Shown here one piece after another: positions 1 through 8,436 of a stretch of 12,103 nucleotides of DNA (positions within the stretch are counted from its first letter, which is position 1; every line of letters begins with the position of its first letter). The stretch is from the NCBI GenBank assembly GCA_032353305.1, contig JAUCNG010321067.1:1-12103 (forward strand), written 5' to 3'. Source of the DNA: Cephalothrix spiralis. Lineage: Eukaryota; Nemertea; Palaeonemertea; Archinemertea; Cephalotrichidae. The translations under genes were made by a program, and so were the position numbers. The notes beneath the pieces are model-generated. The model was not told the origin of the DNA. It worked only from the letters and a program-made list of their open reading frames with translations, and ran no database searches.

Positions 1-355
1 GGGGGCACTGAACATCAGGACTTAGAGTCCCCCGGACACTGAAGTCAGGGGGCAAGGAATACCTTGACACCGGTACATGTATATTATAGTATTAGTGTAT
101 GAATAATGCCGAGCGAAGCGAGGCAAGAAATTTTGCGTTTTATGACTTAATTTAACCATCCTTTTCACATTTGGGGGCCCCGAAACATTACTAATTCAAA
201 GCTTGGCGCCACTGTGCGAAAACACACCATCAAAAATGTACAGGTTGAATTTCGTCGGGGCCCCCCTAAGTCGGGGGCCCTTAGGAAGTGTCCTAACCTT
301 CCTAAAGGCCGTTACGCCACTGACCGAGGGGACATGACGTGATGATCAGGACTGT
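1..355. repeat. GC-rich hairpin-forming repeat block
   Basis: This stretch contains no gene. It carries three GGGGGCCC-type blocks (near 173-180, 256-266 and 273-280) in otherwise AT-rich DNA. It opens with a CCCCCGGAC/GTCAGGGGG hairpin (29-52, one mismatch) and has a GCGAAGC minihairpin sequence at 113-119. Strong nested hairpins lie at 258-310. The texture is that of an interspersed repeat end, but no coding part or terminal repeat identifies its class. Confidence 0.45.
258..310. other. Two overlapping, mutually exclusive hairpins
   Basis: Arms GGGCCCCC (258-265) and GGGGGCCC (273-280) pair perfectly over 8 bp. A second pair, 276-288 with 298-310, pairs over 13 bp with one mismatch (GGCC-C-TTAGGAAG against CTTCCTAA-A-GGCC). 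The two stems share bases 276-280, so only one can form at a time. Confidence 0.6.
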
Positions 356-400
356 CGAGAGTGGGTTATTACGAGTCGAATTCTGGAAATTCCGTCACCG

Positions 401-540
401 GTAAAAAAAAAATATTATTTCCATATTTCCATTTTTCCGACGATTTTTTTTTTCCGTCGGCGGTAAAAAAAATGTTTAAGAAAAAAATATTATTTCCATA
501 TTTCCATATTTCCAAAAAAAAAATCGTCGGCGGCGGTAAA
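401..540. repeat. A/T-tract tandem duplication with 17-bp inverted arms
   Basis: A tract ending TATTATTTCCATATTTCCA occurs at about 413-431 and again 75 bp downstream at about 488-506. CCGACGA followed by ten T (437-453) is the exact reverse complement of ten A followed by TCGTCGG (514-530). The duplication therefore contains one segment in inverted orientation. A 76-residue open frame across it is low-complexity Lys/Phe and is not credible as a gene. Confidence 0.6.
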
Positions 541-570
541 AAAATTTCATTTTTCGGAAATTTTCGGTTC

Positions 571-1010
571 GAATCACGGAACTCTTTTTAATGCCAAATC
601 ATGAATCACGGGCACAAATTGGCCATCACGTTAAAATCGATTTGAACCCGATTTTCACGATAACACGATATCGTGTGATAATTTTTAAGCAAATATTTTC
701 GGATTACATTGCATGCATGGTTTCATTGACCACAGGATTAATTTCAATCTGAATCAGTAAAAAAACTGTTTATTATTGCGCGCTTCTTACAACAATATTC
801 TGTATTGTAGAAATATGTTTACACGTTAGCCAATAAACTTCACGATAAAAGTTGAAATCGCGAATCACGCTAATATTTGATTTCATGTTAGCCGATAAAA
901 ATGCAAATCACGGATCACGTTAATTTTACGGTCGATCACGTTAACCGTTAAATTCTATATCACGTTTCACGGACCTGAAATGCCTTAAGTAAAATCACGA
1001 ATCACGCTAT
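571..1010. repeat. Dispersed ATCACG/TTCACG motif cluster
   Basis: The hexamer ATCACG, often as GAATCACG, recurs about ten times between 571 and 1005, in part as close doublets (near 903-915, 957-968 and 991-1003). A perfect 14-bp palindrome ACACGATATCGTGT lies at 663-676. The spacing is irregular, so this is not a simple tandem array. It overlaps the left arm of the fold-back at 824-1122, and the motif is also part of that arm. No gene is supported here. Confidence 0.45.
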
Positions 1011-1122
1011 ACCCATGGACTCTTTCGAGAATAGGGCGCTCATTTGGAGCGTCTGTGGAGTTTTAGAATATAAATTCGTGATTTCAACTTTTATCGTGAA
1101 GCTATAATTTTATTGGCTAACG
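824..1122. mobile_element. Fold-back (MITE-like) element with about 42-bp inverted arms
   Basis: Positions 838-865 and 1074-1101 are reverse complements over 28 bp with a single mismatch. Outside them, 824-837 and 1109-1122 pair perfectly over 14 bp (CGTTAGCCAATAAA). A 7-bp insertion at 1102-1108 separates the two blocks in the right arm. The internal 208 bp has no coding potential. A target-site duplication was not identifiable by eye, so the exact ends and superfamily are unknown. Confidence 0.6.
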
Positions 1123-1350
1123 GGATTTTTCAATATGCATATTTCGTAACATTTTCTGATATTTATCAAAACTTTAATTACCGTCAAAAGTCTTACCTTA
1201 TCTTGGTAACTATAAAATTTCCCGGTTCAAAATATATTGTCGTATCCAAAAATATCTACATGCAATTTTTTCAAATGATGAATTGGTTCATTCGGTTGTA
1301 GTGTTACCATACGGGATGTTCCAAAGCTTAATGAAGTAATCTAGATATTC

Positions 1351-1632
1351 AGTCATTGATGACATTAATTTTATGATAATTTATCACAAAACTACTCGTA
1401 AAACAGCTTTTTCAATACCTTTACAAATAAAATTATCACAGATCAAATCGACGATATTAATTACTGTAGACCTTAATTAAATATTTAGAATAAAAATTAA
1501 CTATCTATCAATCAGAGCTAGGGATACCAGTCCATCCGCCTGGTTCATCGATAGTTCAATTTTACAAGGAAAATAATAGTATTGGAAAAAGCTGTTTTAC
1601 TTGTCATTTTGTTATAAATGTCATCAATGACT
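1351..1632. mobile_element. Small fold-back element with two perfect 16-bp blocks per arm
   Basis: AGTCATTGATGACATT at 1351-1366 pairs perfectly with 1617-1632. GTAAAACAGCTTTTTC at 1398-1413 pairs perfectly with 1585-1600. The order is conserved, so these are degraded arms of one inverted repeat about 280 bp long, with inter-block spacers of 31 and 16 bp. The central part is AT-rich without a gene. The element may extend a few bases beyond these limits. Confidence 0.55.
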
Positions 1633-1913
1633 AAATAAAGGCAAATTTAGATATTGTACATGTCTTCAATGTACAACTATTCTTAGTATCAGTACAGTAT
1701 ACTGCATACATTGCAGTACCTGTACTGCGCCTTAAGTCTTTTAACGTATTTGACGACGTGCGAGTTTACCGACGGTGCCATCGATCGAAGACATAATCTT
1801 AAATAACTTTATTTCTATTAAAGCTATGTAGTCAAAAGCGATATATTCCCTTTTTTAATCCAAAACAGAAATATTTACATTAACATTCCGGGCTGACTGC
1901 ATTACAACATATC

Positions 1914-3209
1914 AAGAGTATATAGAAAGAGTTAGTATTCTTTTTGGGTCTCATTTTTACGGTTTCGACAAAAAAGACGCTTTTATCTTTAACTAAATCC
2001 AAATTACTTTTACACCGAAATACGCCACATCTCTTTATCTTTCAAGCAAAAAAAACGCTTGAAAATTAGATCATTTTTTCTGTGCCTAATTGGAACTTTA
2101 AGTTGACTCTCATAAGCGAAATTTTCTTGCGCTAAGTTATCCGCAGAACCTGAAAATGATATCGGACATTTATTGATCGCAAAAATAAAAGATAGAGTGA
2201 CGTCACTAGGAATTCCCTACAACAGAAATTATGCCGTGATTGAAAATTGAAGTGTTTTAAGTTATAAAAATGGCTGTGAGTGGTTGAAAAGAGGTTACAT
2301 GATTCAATAATGAGGGATTAGTAGTACAAAATAATAAGTCCTACACTTGAAAGAAAAGTTATGAAATTGACATCGTCCTGATCGCGAATTCCAAACACTT
2401 TAAAAGTAGGCTTTAATTCCAACAACATAAATACAATAAATCAAAACTACGTCTCTGAAATTGAAATCTAACTTTACCTTAGAAGTGTCTGCCTACACAC
2501 ACTTTATAAACTTATAACTAAGTTTAAAATGCAGCTCCTTTTATTCAAGGAAGGCTACTAGTACATCGCATTATTTCGAAATATTTGAAAAGTTTACCCG
2601 CGATATTACTGGACATTGTTGACAGTCGGAAAAGATGTTATAAACTTATAAATGTTTATAATCTTTGTTTTACATATATTATTATTGAGATAAAGTACAA
2701 GCTTATCTTAAATTATGTTCATTATAATATGGAAATGTTTACTTAATTCATTTTAGCAATTTAAAGTGATAACAACAATTTTGGGGTAGATCTAGACAAA
2801 ACATCGAATCTTTTAATATTTAAATAAAATGTTGAAAGTACAGTTTTATTATTTTTTAAAGATCGGACAATATATTATGTTATTATTTTATTGAAATATT
2901 AAGACTATTTTGGTATACCAGACTAGAGGCTCTAAAATGAAGGTTTGACTTGAGAAACTCTATTTTAATTTATGCATAATGCATGCCGGGAGAAACATTC
3001 CGAACAATTGATCGGAAGCTAATCGTGGAGTTCTGATGACATGCAGTCCTAGCGCAAGAAAATTTGGCTTATGATAGTCAACTTAAAGTTCCAATTAGGC
3101 ACAGAAAAAATGATCTGATTTTCAAGCGTTTTTTTTGCTTGAAAGATAAAGAGATGTGTTGTATTTGAATTGGACCCAAAAAGGATACTCACTCTTTCTA
3201 TATACTCTT
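1914..3209. mobile_element. Large inverted repeat with about 160-220 bp arms around 0.9 kb
   Basis: The left arm 1914-2134 and right arm 3050-3209 are reverse complements at high identity from the AAGAGTATATAGAAAGAG end to the TTTTCTTGCGCTA end. The left arm carries about 60 extra bases near 1951-2015. Each arm contains a perfect short hairpin, TTTCAAGC and GCTTGAAA around an A-rich loop. The 915-bp spacer has many stops in all frames and no recognisable transposase, so the element would be non-autonomous, or two copies inserted in opposite orientation. An 80-residue frame on the minus strand at 3049-3291 falls in the right arm and is not considered a gene. Confidence 0.6.
2135..3049. other. 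AT-rich spacer, no gene seen
   Basis: No credible reading frame was found. A CRE-like TGACGTCA occurs at 2198-2205. A TTATAAAC/GTTTATAA hairpin (8-bp arms) lies near 2640-2663. Neither is enough to call a function. Confidence 0.4.
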
Positions 3210-3212
3210 TAC

Positions 3213-3226
3213 ATATATATATATAT
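3213..3226. repeat. (AT)7 microsatellite
   Basis: Seven AT dinucleotides lie immediately beyond the right arm of the large inverted repeat. Confidence 0.85.
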
Positions 3227-3555
3227 GTACTCCCCTGTTCTAACGACTCGCGATTAGAAACAAATAAGTATATCGCGGGGAGTGAATCCATTGGACGGCA
3301 AAGTAAAAAACTTGTACATTAGGGTCCTAGGGAATAATTATTCAAGGAAATAAATTTGGAATAAAGGACTTAATGGGGGATATTGTTAAATAATCGACTG
3401 CTTAAATATATAGATTAACTAATTAACATTTGAATTAAAGGTAAAAATTAATTTTAAAAAATAGCTTAATTAACACTTAATTTTTGAATAAACGTTTCAG
3501 AAGTCGGATTTCTTTGTATCTCTCCAATGATTAACTGATAGCTATCCCTGACGCC

Positions 3556-3657
3556 AGTCAGGTATGACTGGTAGTCGGGAACCTGACTACAGTACAGCGT
3601 GGCTTGGTCCATTTTGCCTCGTTTTGGCATTTTTTTGGCGCCATAATGAGGCAAAAT
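3556..3657. other. Two adjacent hairpins in a non-coding stretch
   Basis: AGTCAGGT (3556-3563) pairs with ACCTGACT (3581-3588). ATTTTGCCTC (3611-3620) pairs with GAGGCAAAAT (3648-3657). A 98-residue open frame overlaps them on the minus strand (3466-3762), but it has no recognisable domain and is probably fortuitous. The surrounding 3230-3885 region holds nothing else I can support. Confidence 0.45.
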
Positions 3658-3885
3658 TACCGAATTTGGTACGAAAGGGACCGAAATACCAAAAGGGATC
3701 AAAATGAAAGGGACCAAGTTATAGACACCGAGTATATCTATAAGGTGTAAAAAAGACCACATATGTTAAATACATAGAAAACTAGTAGGTAGCCTACTAA
3801 ATATTTTAGGCTTGTGAGTATATCATCAAATTCACGAGTCTGACCATTTATATATACAACACCATAAGCGATGGGCAAATCATTT

Positions 3886-4035
3886 TCGGGTTATTAGTAA
3901 TTATTCATGAATTATTAATTTTTATTTATTATTATGAATTATTAATTTTTATTATATTTTATTTTACATTTATTTTTATTAACTTTTATTATTATTAATT
4001 ATTATTTTTGATAATTAATAATTATTTTCATTCAA
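3886..4035. repeat. AT-rich low-complexity tract
   Basis: Nearly uninterrupted A/T, dominated by TTATTA and ATTTTTATT. A 20-bp unit beginning ATGAATTATTAATTTTTATT appears twice about 30 bp apart near 3907 and 3937. Confidence 0.75.
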
Positions 4036-4364
4036 AAACTCATATAACATAACTTTCATGCATAATTCAATAATTCATGGCATGGTATATTTTCATGAAG
4101 ATTGATTTGATTGGATGATTCCAATAAAAATCACCGGCTATAGATTATAGACGAGACCACAGTCGTTGTTAAATACAATATCTAACAAGCCATACTTTTA
4201 ATAACTTTGGTTACCCACGTATTTGGACTGTCAAAACTTGTTTTATGAAATCTTCCAAAACAATCGGGCCAGAGCGAACGTGCAGATTCCATAGAGATAA
4301 ACAAGAAATGTATTTTGACAATTAAGTCTTATTTTATTGATAAAAGATCTTTATACGATCTTCT

Positions 4365-4390
4365 AGAATCTTATATACTGATAAGATTCT
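4365..4390. other. Perfect 10-bp hairpin
   Basis: AGAATCTTAT and ATAAGATTCT flank a 6-base loop ATACTG. No T-run or gene context suggests termination, so its role is unknown. Confidence 0.6.
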
Positions 4391-4637
4391 TCATATCTTT
4401 TGGTATTTATTTCGTACCTGAAGAAATAAAAAGTTAATATTATAAGTCTTACAGTAATGATATATATATACAGGGTGTCGAATAAAATGTGTAATAGCCA
4501 GATGATTTGTTGCAAACTGTTCAAAAATGAGTGAGCTATGTACATAAATTTCCCTAAAGGACTAAAAAGTTCAATTTCGCCAGTAGGCCTTTAAGTTTAA
4601 TTTGAAGTTTAAGTTTCACCCGAAACTTAAGGCAATC

Positions 4638-5119
4638 TGTGTCAAAAAGTTAGACGGCTGCGGCACAAAATTCGCCAGCGGGGATCGTTACCGAGGGTTT
4701 ATACATGCAGTGAAAATTAAAATTAAAGATTTTGAGATTGCGCATGCGCTGCTCATATTTCGCTTTGCGCATGCGCAAATCGAAAAACTAACACCGGATT
4801 ATAGTAGGTTAGGATAATATTTCTATCTGCTGGTGATACATAGCCTAAAACCAATATTTGCCGAGAAAATAAAAGTCAAAATTATGATTTTAGGACCACC
4901 GATATCTCAGTAACGGCTGGGTTTAGGCTATATAAATGTATTGCCAACAGATAGAAACATACATAAATCATGTGACTTTTTCGATTCGCGCATGCGCAGA
5001 TCTCTAAATCCACTGAATTTTTATTTCTATTTTCACTGCAGATATTAACCCTTTTATTAGGGAGGTAAGGATCCCCACTGGCGGATTTCGTACCCGCAGC
5101 CGTCTGACTTTTTGACACA
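4638..5119. mobile_element. Fold-back element carrying GCGCATGCGC palindromes
   Basis: The left arm (4638-4866) begins TGTGTCAAAAAG and the right arm (4905-5119) ends with its reverse complement. Matching blocks in the same order include AGACGGCTGCGG, GCCAGYGGGGATC, GCAGTGAAAAT, GCGCATGCGC, ATCGAAAAA, TTTCTATCTG and AGCCTAAA. The arms have diverged by perhaps a quarter, with small indels, around a 38-bp loop. Short open frames on both strands here (4602-4817 plus, 4882-5232 minus) are similar to each other only because the arms are inverted copies, so they are not genes. Confidence 0.65.
4740..4997. promoter_or_regulatory. Three NRF1-like palindromes
   Basis: GCGCATGCGC occurs at 4740-4749, 4767-4776 and 4988-4997. 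The middle one lies in the perfect 16-bp palindrome TTTGCGCATGCGCAAA (4764-4779) and matches the NRF1 consensus TGCGCATGCGCA exactly. NRF1-type sites are known promoter elements in metazoans, but no transcription unit is attached here. Regulatory activity is inference. Confidence 0.3.
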
Positions 5120-5135
5120 TATTGCAATAAATATT

Positions 5136-5216
5136 TGCTGAGAGACTTCTTGTAACTCATATGCGGCGACAATGTACCCACTATTACAAACCACCAACAG
5201 ACACACATATCCAATG
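5136..5216. repeat. Unfilled paralogue of the sequence split at 9822-10513
   Basis: 5136-5168 matches 9822-9854 with about 4 mismatches in 33. 5170-5216 matches 10467-10513 with about 4 mismatches in 47. Here the two halves are separated by one base; in the other copy they are separated by 612 bp of minisatellite hairpin. The block abuts the right arm of the 4638-5119 fold-back. It ends at CCAATG, the same point where it joins kringle-intron sequence in the other copy. Confidence 0.65.
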
Positions 5217-5700
5217 AGTTATATACACACAAAAATAGTTAAAACTATAATATAACTTTATCAAGCCAACTCAACTCAACTTATTGGGAGGGCGTCAGAT
5301 GACTGGCTCAAATAGACACATACGGTCCGCTTTATGAGCATTCACCCTTAGGCCTGTAGACCTATCCCGCACTCTAATCTATTTTCTATATACCGATTAG
5401 CAGTCGGGTTTACCTCGAAGGGAGGGACAGTGTCCCACTCCACGTATTTAACCTGACCGAGCCACCCAGGAAGCTATGCGCTGAGGAACTGGCTTAAGGT
5501 TCCACCCGATGGAAAGTGGTAGCCATAAAATTCCTCAAGAGAGCAGTATCAACAATTCACTCACTTTGCCTTAAGCTCCAAAGATAAGAGTAGGTTATCG
5601 AAGTAGACCTATAGTTAAGCGGGAGATTTAAAATTGGCGCTTCTTAGTTCCTGCGATAGTCATAGAAAAGGAGGGCGCCATTATACAAAGTCATAAAAGC
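5217..5700. other. No feature recognised
   Basis: This is moderately GC-balanced sequence with no long open frame, tandem repeat or RNA gene that I can support. It would be the 3' side of K1 if the kringle gene ends there. Confidence 0.4.
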
Positions 5701-5724
5701 ATTTTCAACACACCCAAATGGCCA

Positions 5725-5843
5725 GTGTGTCGAAAAATGACACACGACGGAGTGTGTGTATTGACGCGTACCAAAGGATACGCAGTAACGACCTCCGGAT
5801 ACGTTTAACGGCTGATTTTACTATGGCGTACTTTTGGTACGCC
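5725..5843. other. Cluster of short CGTAC-rich hairpins
   Basis: GTGTGTC (5725-5731) pairs with GACACAC (5739-5745). GCGTACC and GGATACGC pair at 5766-5783 with one bulge. GGCGTAC (5825-5831) pairs perfectly with GTACGCC (5837-5843) across a 5-base loop. Further GGTACGC and ACGTAAAAAGTACGT motifs follow to about 5895. The pentamer CGTAC or GTACG recurs on both strands. Confidence 0.5.
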
Positions 5844-5910
5844 GTATTGTATGGGAGGTACGCTATAAGTATCTACCAAACGTAAAAAGTACGTGGTTGG
5901 GTAGCTCTGG

Positions 5911-5938
5911 TACATACATACACACACACACGCACACA
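5911..5938. repeat. (CA)n-type microsatellite in K1 downstream flank
   Basis: TACATACATA is followed by a CA run broken once by CG. It sits about 25 bp past the K1 donor and marks where similarity to the K2 and K3 intron flanks stops. Confidence 0.75.
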
Positions 5939-5961
5939 TCCAATGTTATTATTATAATTAC

Positions 5962-6246
5962 CTTAGCCTTTACACATTGGTACATCACATAGTTCCCATC
6001 TACCTGCGTTTGGAATTCCGACGTAGCACCATGGATATTTAGTATTGTCTGGGTTTCTGCAATAGTTCTTGGCTATTTTCATAGATTTGTCAGGGAATTG
6101 TGAGTCCTTATATGCATTTTTTGGATGCTTGTTAGGGGTTTGAGATGACCACATTTGGCAGATTTTTCCAGTAACAGTGTGGTCAAATCCGTTGCCATGA
6201 AATTCAGATCCTTTTATTGTAGTCTTGCAATTAGGACCATAAATGG
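5962..6246 (-). CDS. Kringle exon K1 with in-frame stop at its 3' end
   Basis: This 285-nt segment encodes about 94 residues and a complete kringle with cysteines near residues 7, 30, 63, 74, 87 and 92. It reads WSSQTPNKHP, NYCRNPDN, PWCYVG and RWELCDVPMC. The acceptor CTTTTAG matches K2. After the final Cys come Lys, Gly and then TAA at 5965-5963, followed by one G and an intact GTAATT donor. K2 and K3 have AAA where K1 has TAA, so one A-to-T change explains the stop. K1 may be the terminal coding exon, with the donor left over from duplication, or a truncated copy. A reading frame extending upstream to a Met at 6397 is intron read-through; the kringle begins at the acceptor. Minus-strand AATAAA occurs only far downstream (about 5057), so the 3' end is not defined. 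Confidence 0.82.
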
Positions 6247-6325
6247 CTAAAAGGTATAGAAAGGATTTAAAATAATGAAAAGGGTCTAAAGGCATAAAGA
6301 TGCAGCATTTACCAATCGACAAAAC

Positions 6326-7262
6326 ATCTCTAAACATCACAAAACAACACACGGTATTTGTTTTGTCGAGTAGACCAAACAGTCTCAGACGTCGCAAATC
6401 GACATTGAATGTCGCTTGGACTCATGTATACGCTTCTTTAGTCTTACCATACGCTACAAACTGTCATCGTTTTGACTGTTTGGTCGGTTCGACCGAACGG
6501 TCCCGAGACATCGCAAAACAATACTGATTGTCGCTTGGAGTTTATTTTGAGAAGTCCTCTGTTTGGTCGGTTTGACCGAACGGTCCCAAGAAATCCAACA
6601 AACAACATTGATTGTCGCTTGGAGTTTATTTTGAGAAGTCCTCTGTTTGGACTGTTTGGTCGGTTCGACCGAATGGTCCCAAGAAATCGCAAAACAACAT
6701 TGATTGTCGCTTCGAACGGTCCCAAGAAATCGCAAAACAACATTGGTTTGTCGCTTGGAGTTTATTTTCAGAAGTCCACTGTTTGGACTGTTTGGTCGGT
6801 TCGACCGCACGGTCCCAAGAAATCTCAAAACAACATTGATTGTCGCGTGGAGTTTATTTTGAGAAGTCCTCTGTTAGGACTGTTTGGGCGGTTCGACCGA
6901 GCGGTCCCAAGAAATCGCAATACAACATTCATTTGTCGCTTGGAGTTTATTTTCAGAAGTCCTCTGTTTGGACTGTTTGGTCCGTTTGGTCGGTTCGGAC
7001 CGAACGGTCCCAAGAAATCGCAAAACAACATTGATTGTCGCTTGAAGATTATTTTGAGAAGTCCTCTGTTTGGACCGTTTGGTCGGTTCGACCAAACAGT
7101 CTGAAGACAACGCAAAACAACATTGATTGTCGATTGGAGATTGGAGTTTATTTTGAAAAGTTCAGTGTTTTGACTGTTTGGTCTGTTTTGTCGAGTCGAC
7201 AAAATAGTCTCCAGACATCGCCAAACAACATTCAAAGTTGCTTGGAGCTTCTTCCGTATCAT
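6326..7262. repeat. Minisatellite/satellite array, about ten units of roughly 92 bp
   Basis: The anchor GTCGCTTGGA or a close variant recurs at about 6411, 6530, 6614, 6705, 6750, 6842, 6935, 7037, 7129 and 7238, giving spacings of 119, 84, 91, 45, 92, 93, 102, 92 and 109 bp. Each full unit reads GTCGCTTGGAGTTTATTTT, then GAAGTCCTCTGTTTGGAC, then a GGTCGGTTCGACC hairpin, then CCCAAGAAATCGCAAAACAA. The 45-bp spacing is a unit with an internal deletion. First and last units are most diverged. Several frames up to 210 codons are open on both strands, but they are repeat artefacts: the period is not a multiple of three and the frames overlap. The array lies in the K2-K1 intron. Confidence 0.88.
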
Positions 7263-8436
7263 TTTCTAGCGCAGAGAAAGGATTAATATTTCTTCTAATA
7301 TTCAGTTTTTAGACTCTGTGGTCGCATGACTCTATACAAAAGTGACGTGACTTGCAATTTTGCTCTCAAACTTTAGATTGGGGAAATCGATACTAGCTCT
7401 GATAGCTTCAAGGGTACATATTGCTTTCAAATCTATGATAAGAAAGGAAAAGAATGAAACCAGTTTTGAAATTGAGCCGCGACTGAGGGTTTGAAAATTG
7501 TGTACATGTTAGATTGGAAAATACCTAATAATTAGAAAAAAACGACAGTTCCTGCTCAAACTTTCTTAATTTACTATTAAAAACGACTATTTGTGTTCAG
7601 GGTACATGTCATACGGAATCGTGTTCTTGATGAACATTTTGATACCAAGATCTTTGACGTAACGTAAAATTGAGCCGCGACTGGGGGGAAAACGTGAAGG
7701 GAGACAGGCCAAATTTGGATCCTGTCTGCACTTTTAGGATTCTAAGAATTTTGAAGATTTGATCACTTACGCCTTGATAAACAATAATTGCATAAGGAGA
7801 TCACATATATAATAGTGATCATTGATAAAGGGCTCAATGACGAAATACGTTCGAAGATTAACCCTTAGTCTCCTTGATATGAATTTATTTGGGAATGCTA
7901 GTGACACCTTTTAGCAATATTATGAACTACATTATATAACAATACTATTATTTTGACTACATCGGGATAAACTGGCAGTAGAAGGGATAGAAAATAATTG
8001 TTTTTTGGACTCTCGCGTTTTTTCCTGCACTTCTAAAAAATTTTATCCTTGATTTTTGGTCAATAATTTTTTTGGACAAATGTCGACTCCTTAATGCTTT
8101 CTCTAGCACACTTATGGTGAATAGCAACTTTGTTAAGTATGAATAGACCTTCCAAAATTTGCAAATGAAATTGACCTTGGCATTTTTCCTTGACCTTGAT
8201 TCAAGGTCAAATCTGACCTTTTTAATGCATTGTCCCTTATTAGTCCTTGGTATTAAACTCAAAATGCAATGATAAGTAAAATCTTTCATATTGAACAATA
8301 TCATATGGGATATATGGGAGTCTAATATAACTTTTTGGACTCTATTTCATATGTTCTGTGTTAAATACTACTTTTGCAGACCAATTCGTTGTAATCACAT
8401 AAGCACACAAACATCCAATGTTATTATTAAAATTAC
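7263..8436. other. K2-K1 intron sequence, no gene seen
   Basis: A 17-bp exact direct repeat AAATTGAGCCGCGACTG occurs at 7469-7485 and 7667-7683. A GATCAC/GTGATC hairpin lies at 7799-7820. The minus-strand 115-residue frame at 7957-8304 is Lys/Ile-rich with no recognisable domain and runs through repeat-like sequence. I do not call it a gene. Confidence 0.45.
8172..8219. repeat. TGACCT-rich repeat with 10-bp palindrome
   Basis: TTGACCTTGA (8190-8199) and TCAAGGTCAA (8201-8210) are perfect inverted arms around one base. Additional TGACCT hexamers lie at 8172-8177 and 8214-8219. These match the nuclear-receptor half-site AGGTCA, but similar runs are common repeat texture in some invertebrate genomes. 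Confidence 0.5.

Noticed and set aside
2198-2205. TGACGTCA as a CRE promoter element
   Set aside because: A single 8-bp match in a gene-free spacer with no adjacent transcription unit is not enough.
4473-4483. ACAGGGTGTCG as a transposon terminus
   Set aside because: It resembles a common element end, but no partner inverted copy or target duplication was found nearby.
4602-5232. Paired similar ORFs on opposite strands suggesting a duplicated small gene
   Set aside because: The similarity is the inverted-arm structure of the fold-back; the reading frames contain palindromes and have no domain.
6485-7095. GGTTCGACC in each array unit as a pol III B box (tRNA-derived SINE)
   Set aside because: The trailing bases do not match the B-box consensus and no A box at the right spacing was seen.
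6472-7104. 210-codon plus-strand frame and overlapping minus-strand frames of 99-145 codons
   Set aside because: They are translations of the 92-bp tandem array; several frames are open at once on both strands and the repeat changes frame between units.
7957-8304. 115-codon minus-strand frame in the K2-K1 intron
   Set aside because: Lys/Ile/Phe-rich, no recognisable domain, overlaps TGACCT repeat sequence and lies inside the intron.
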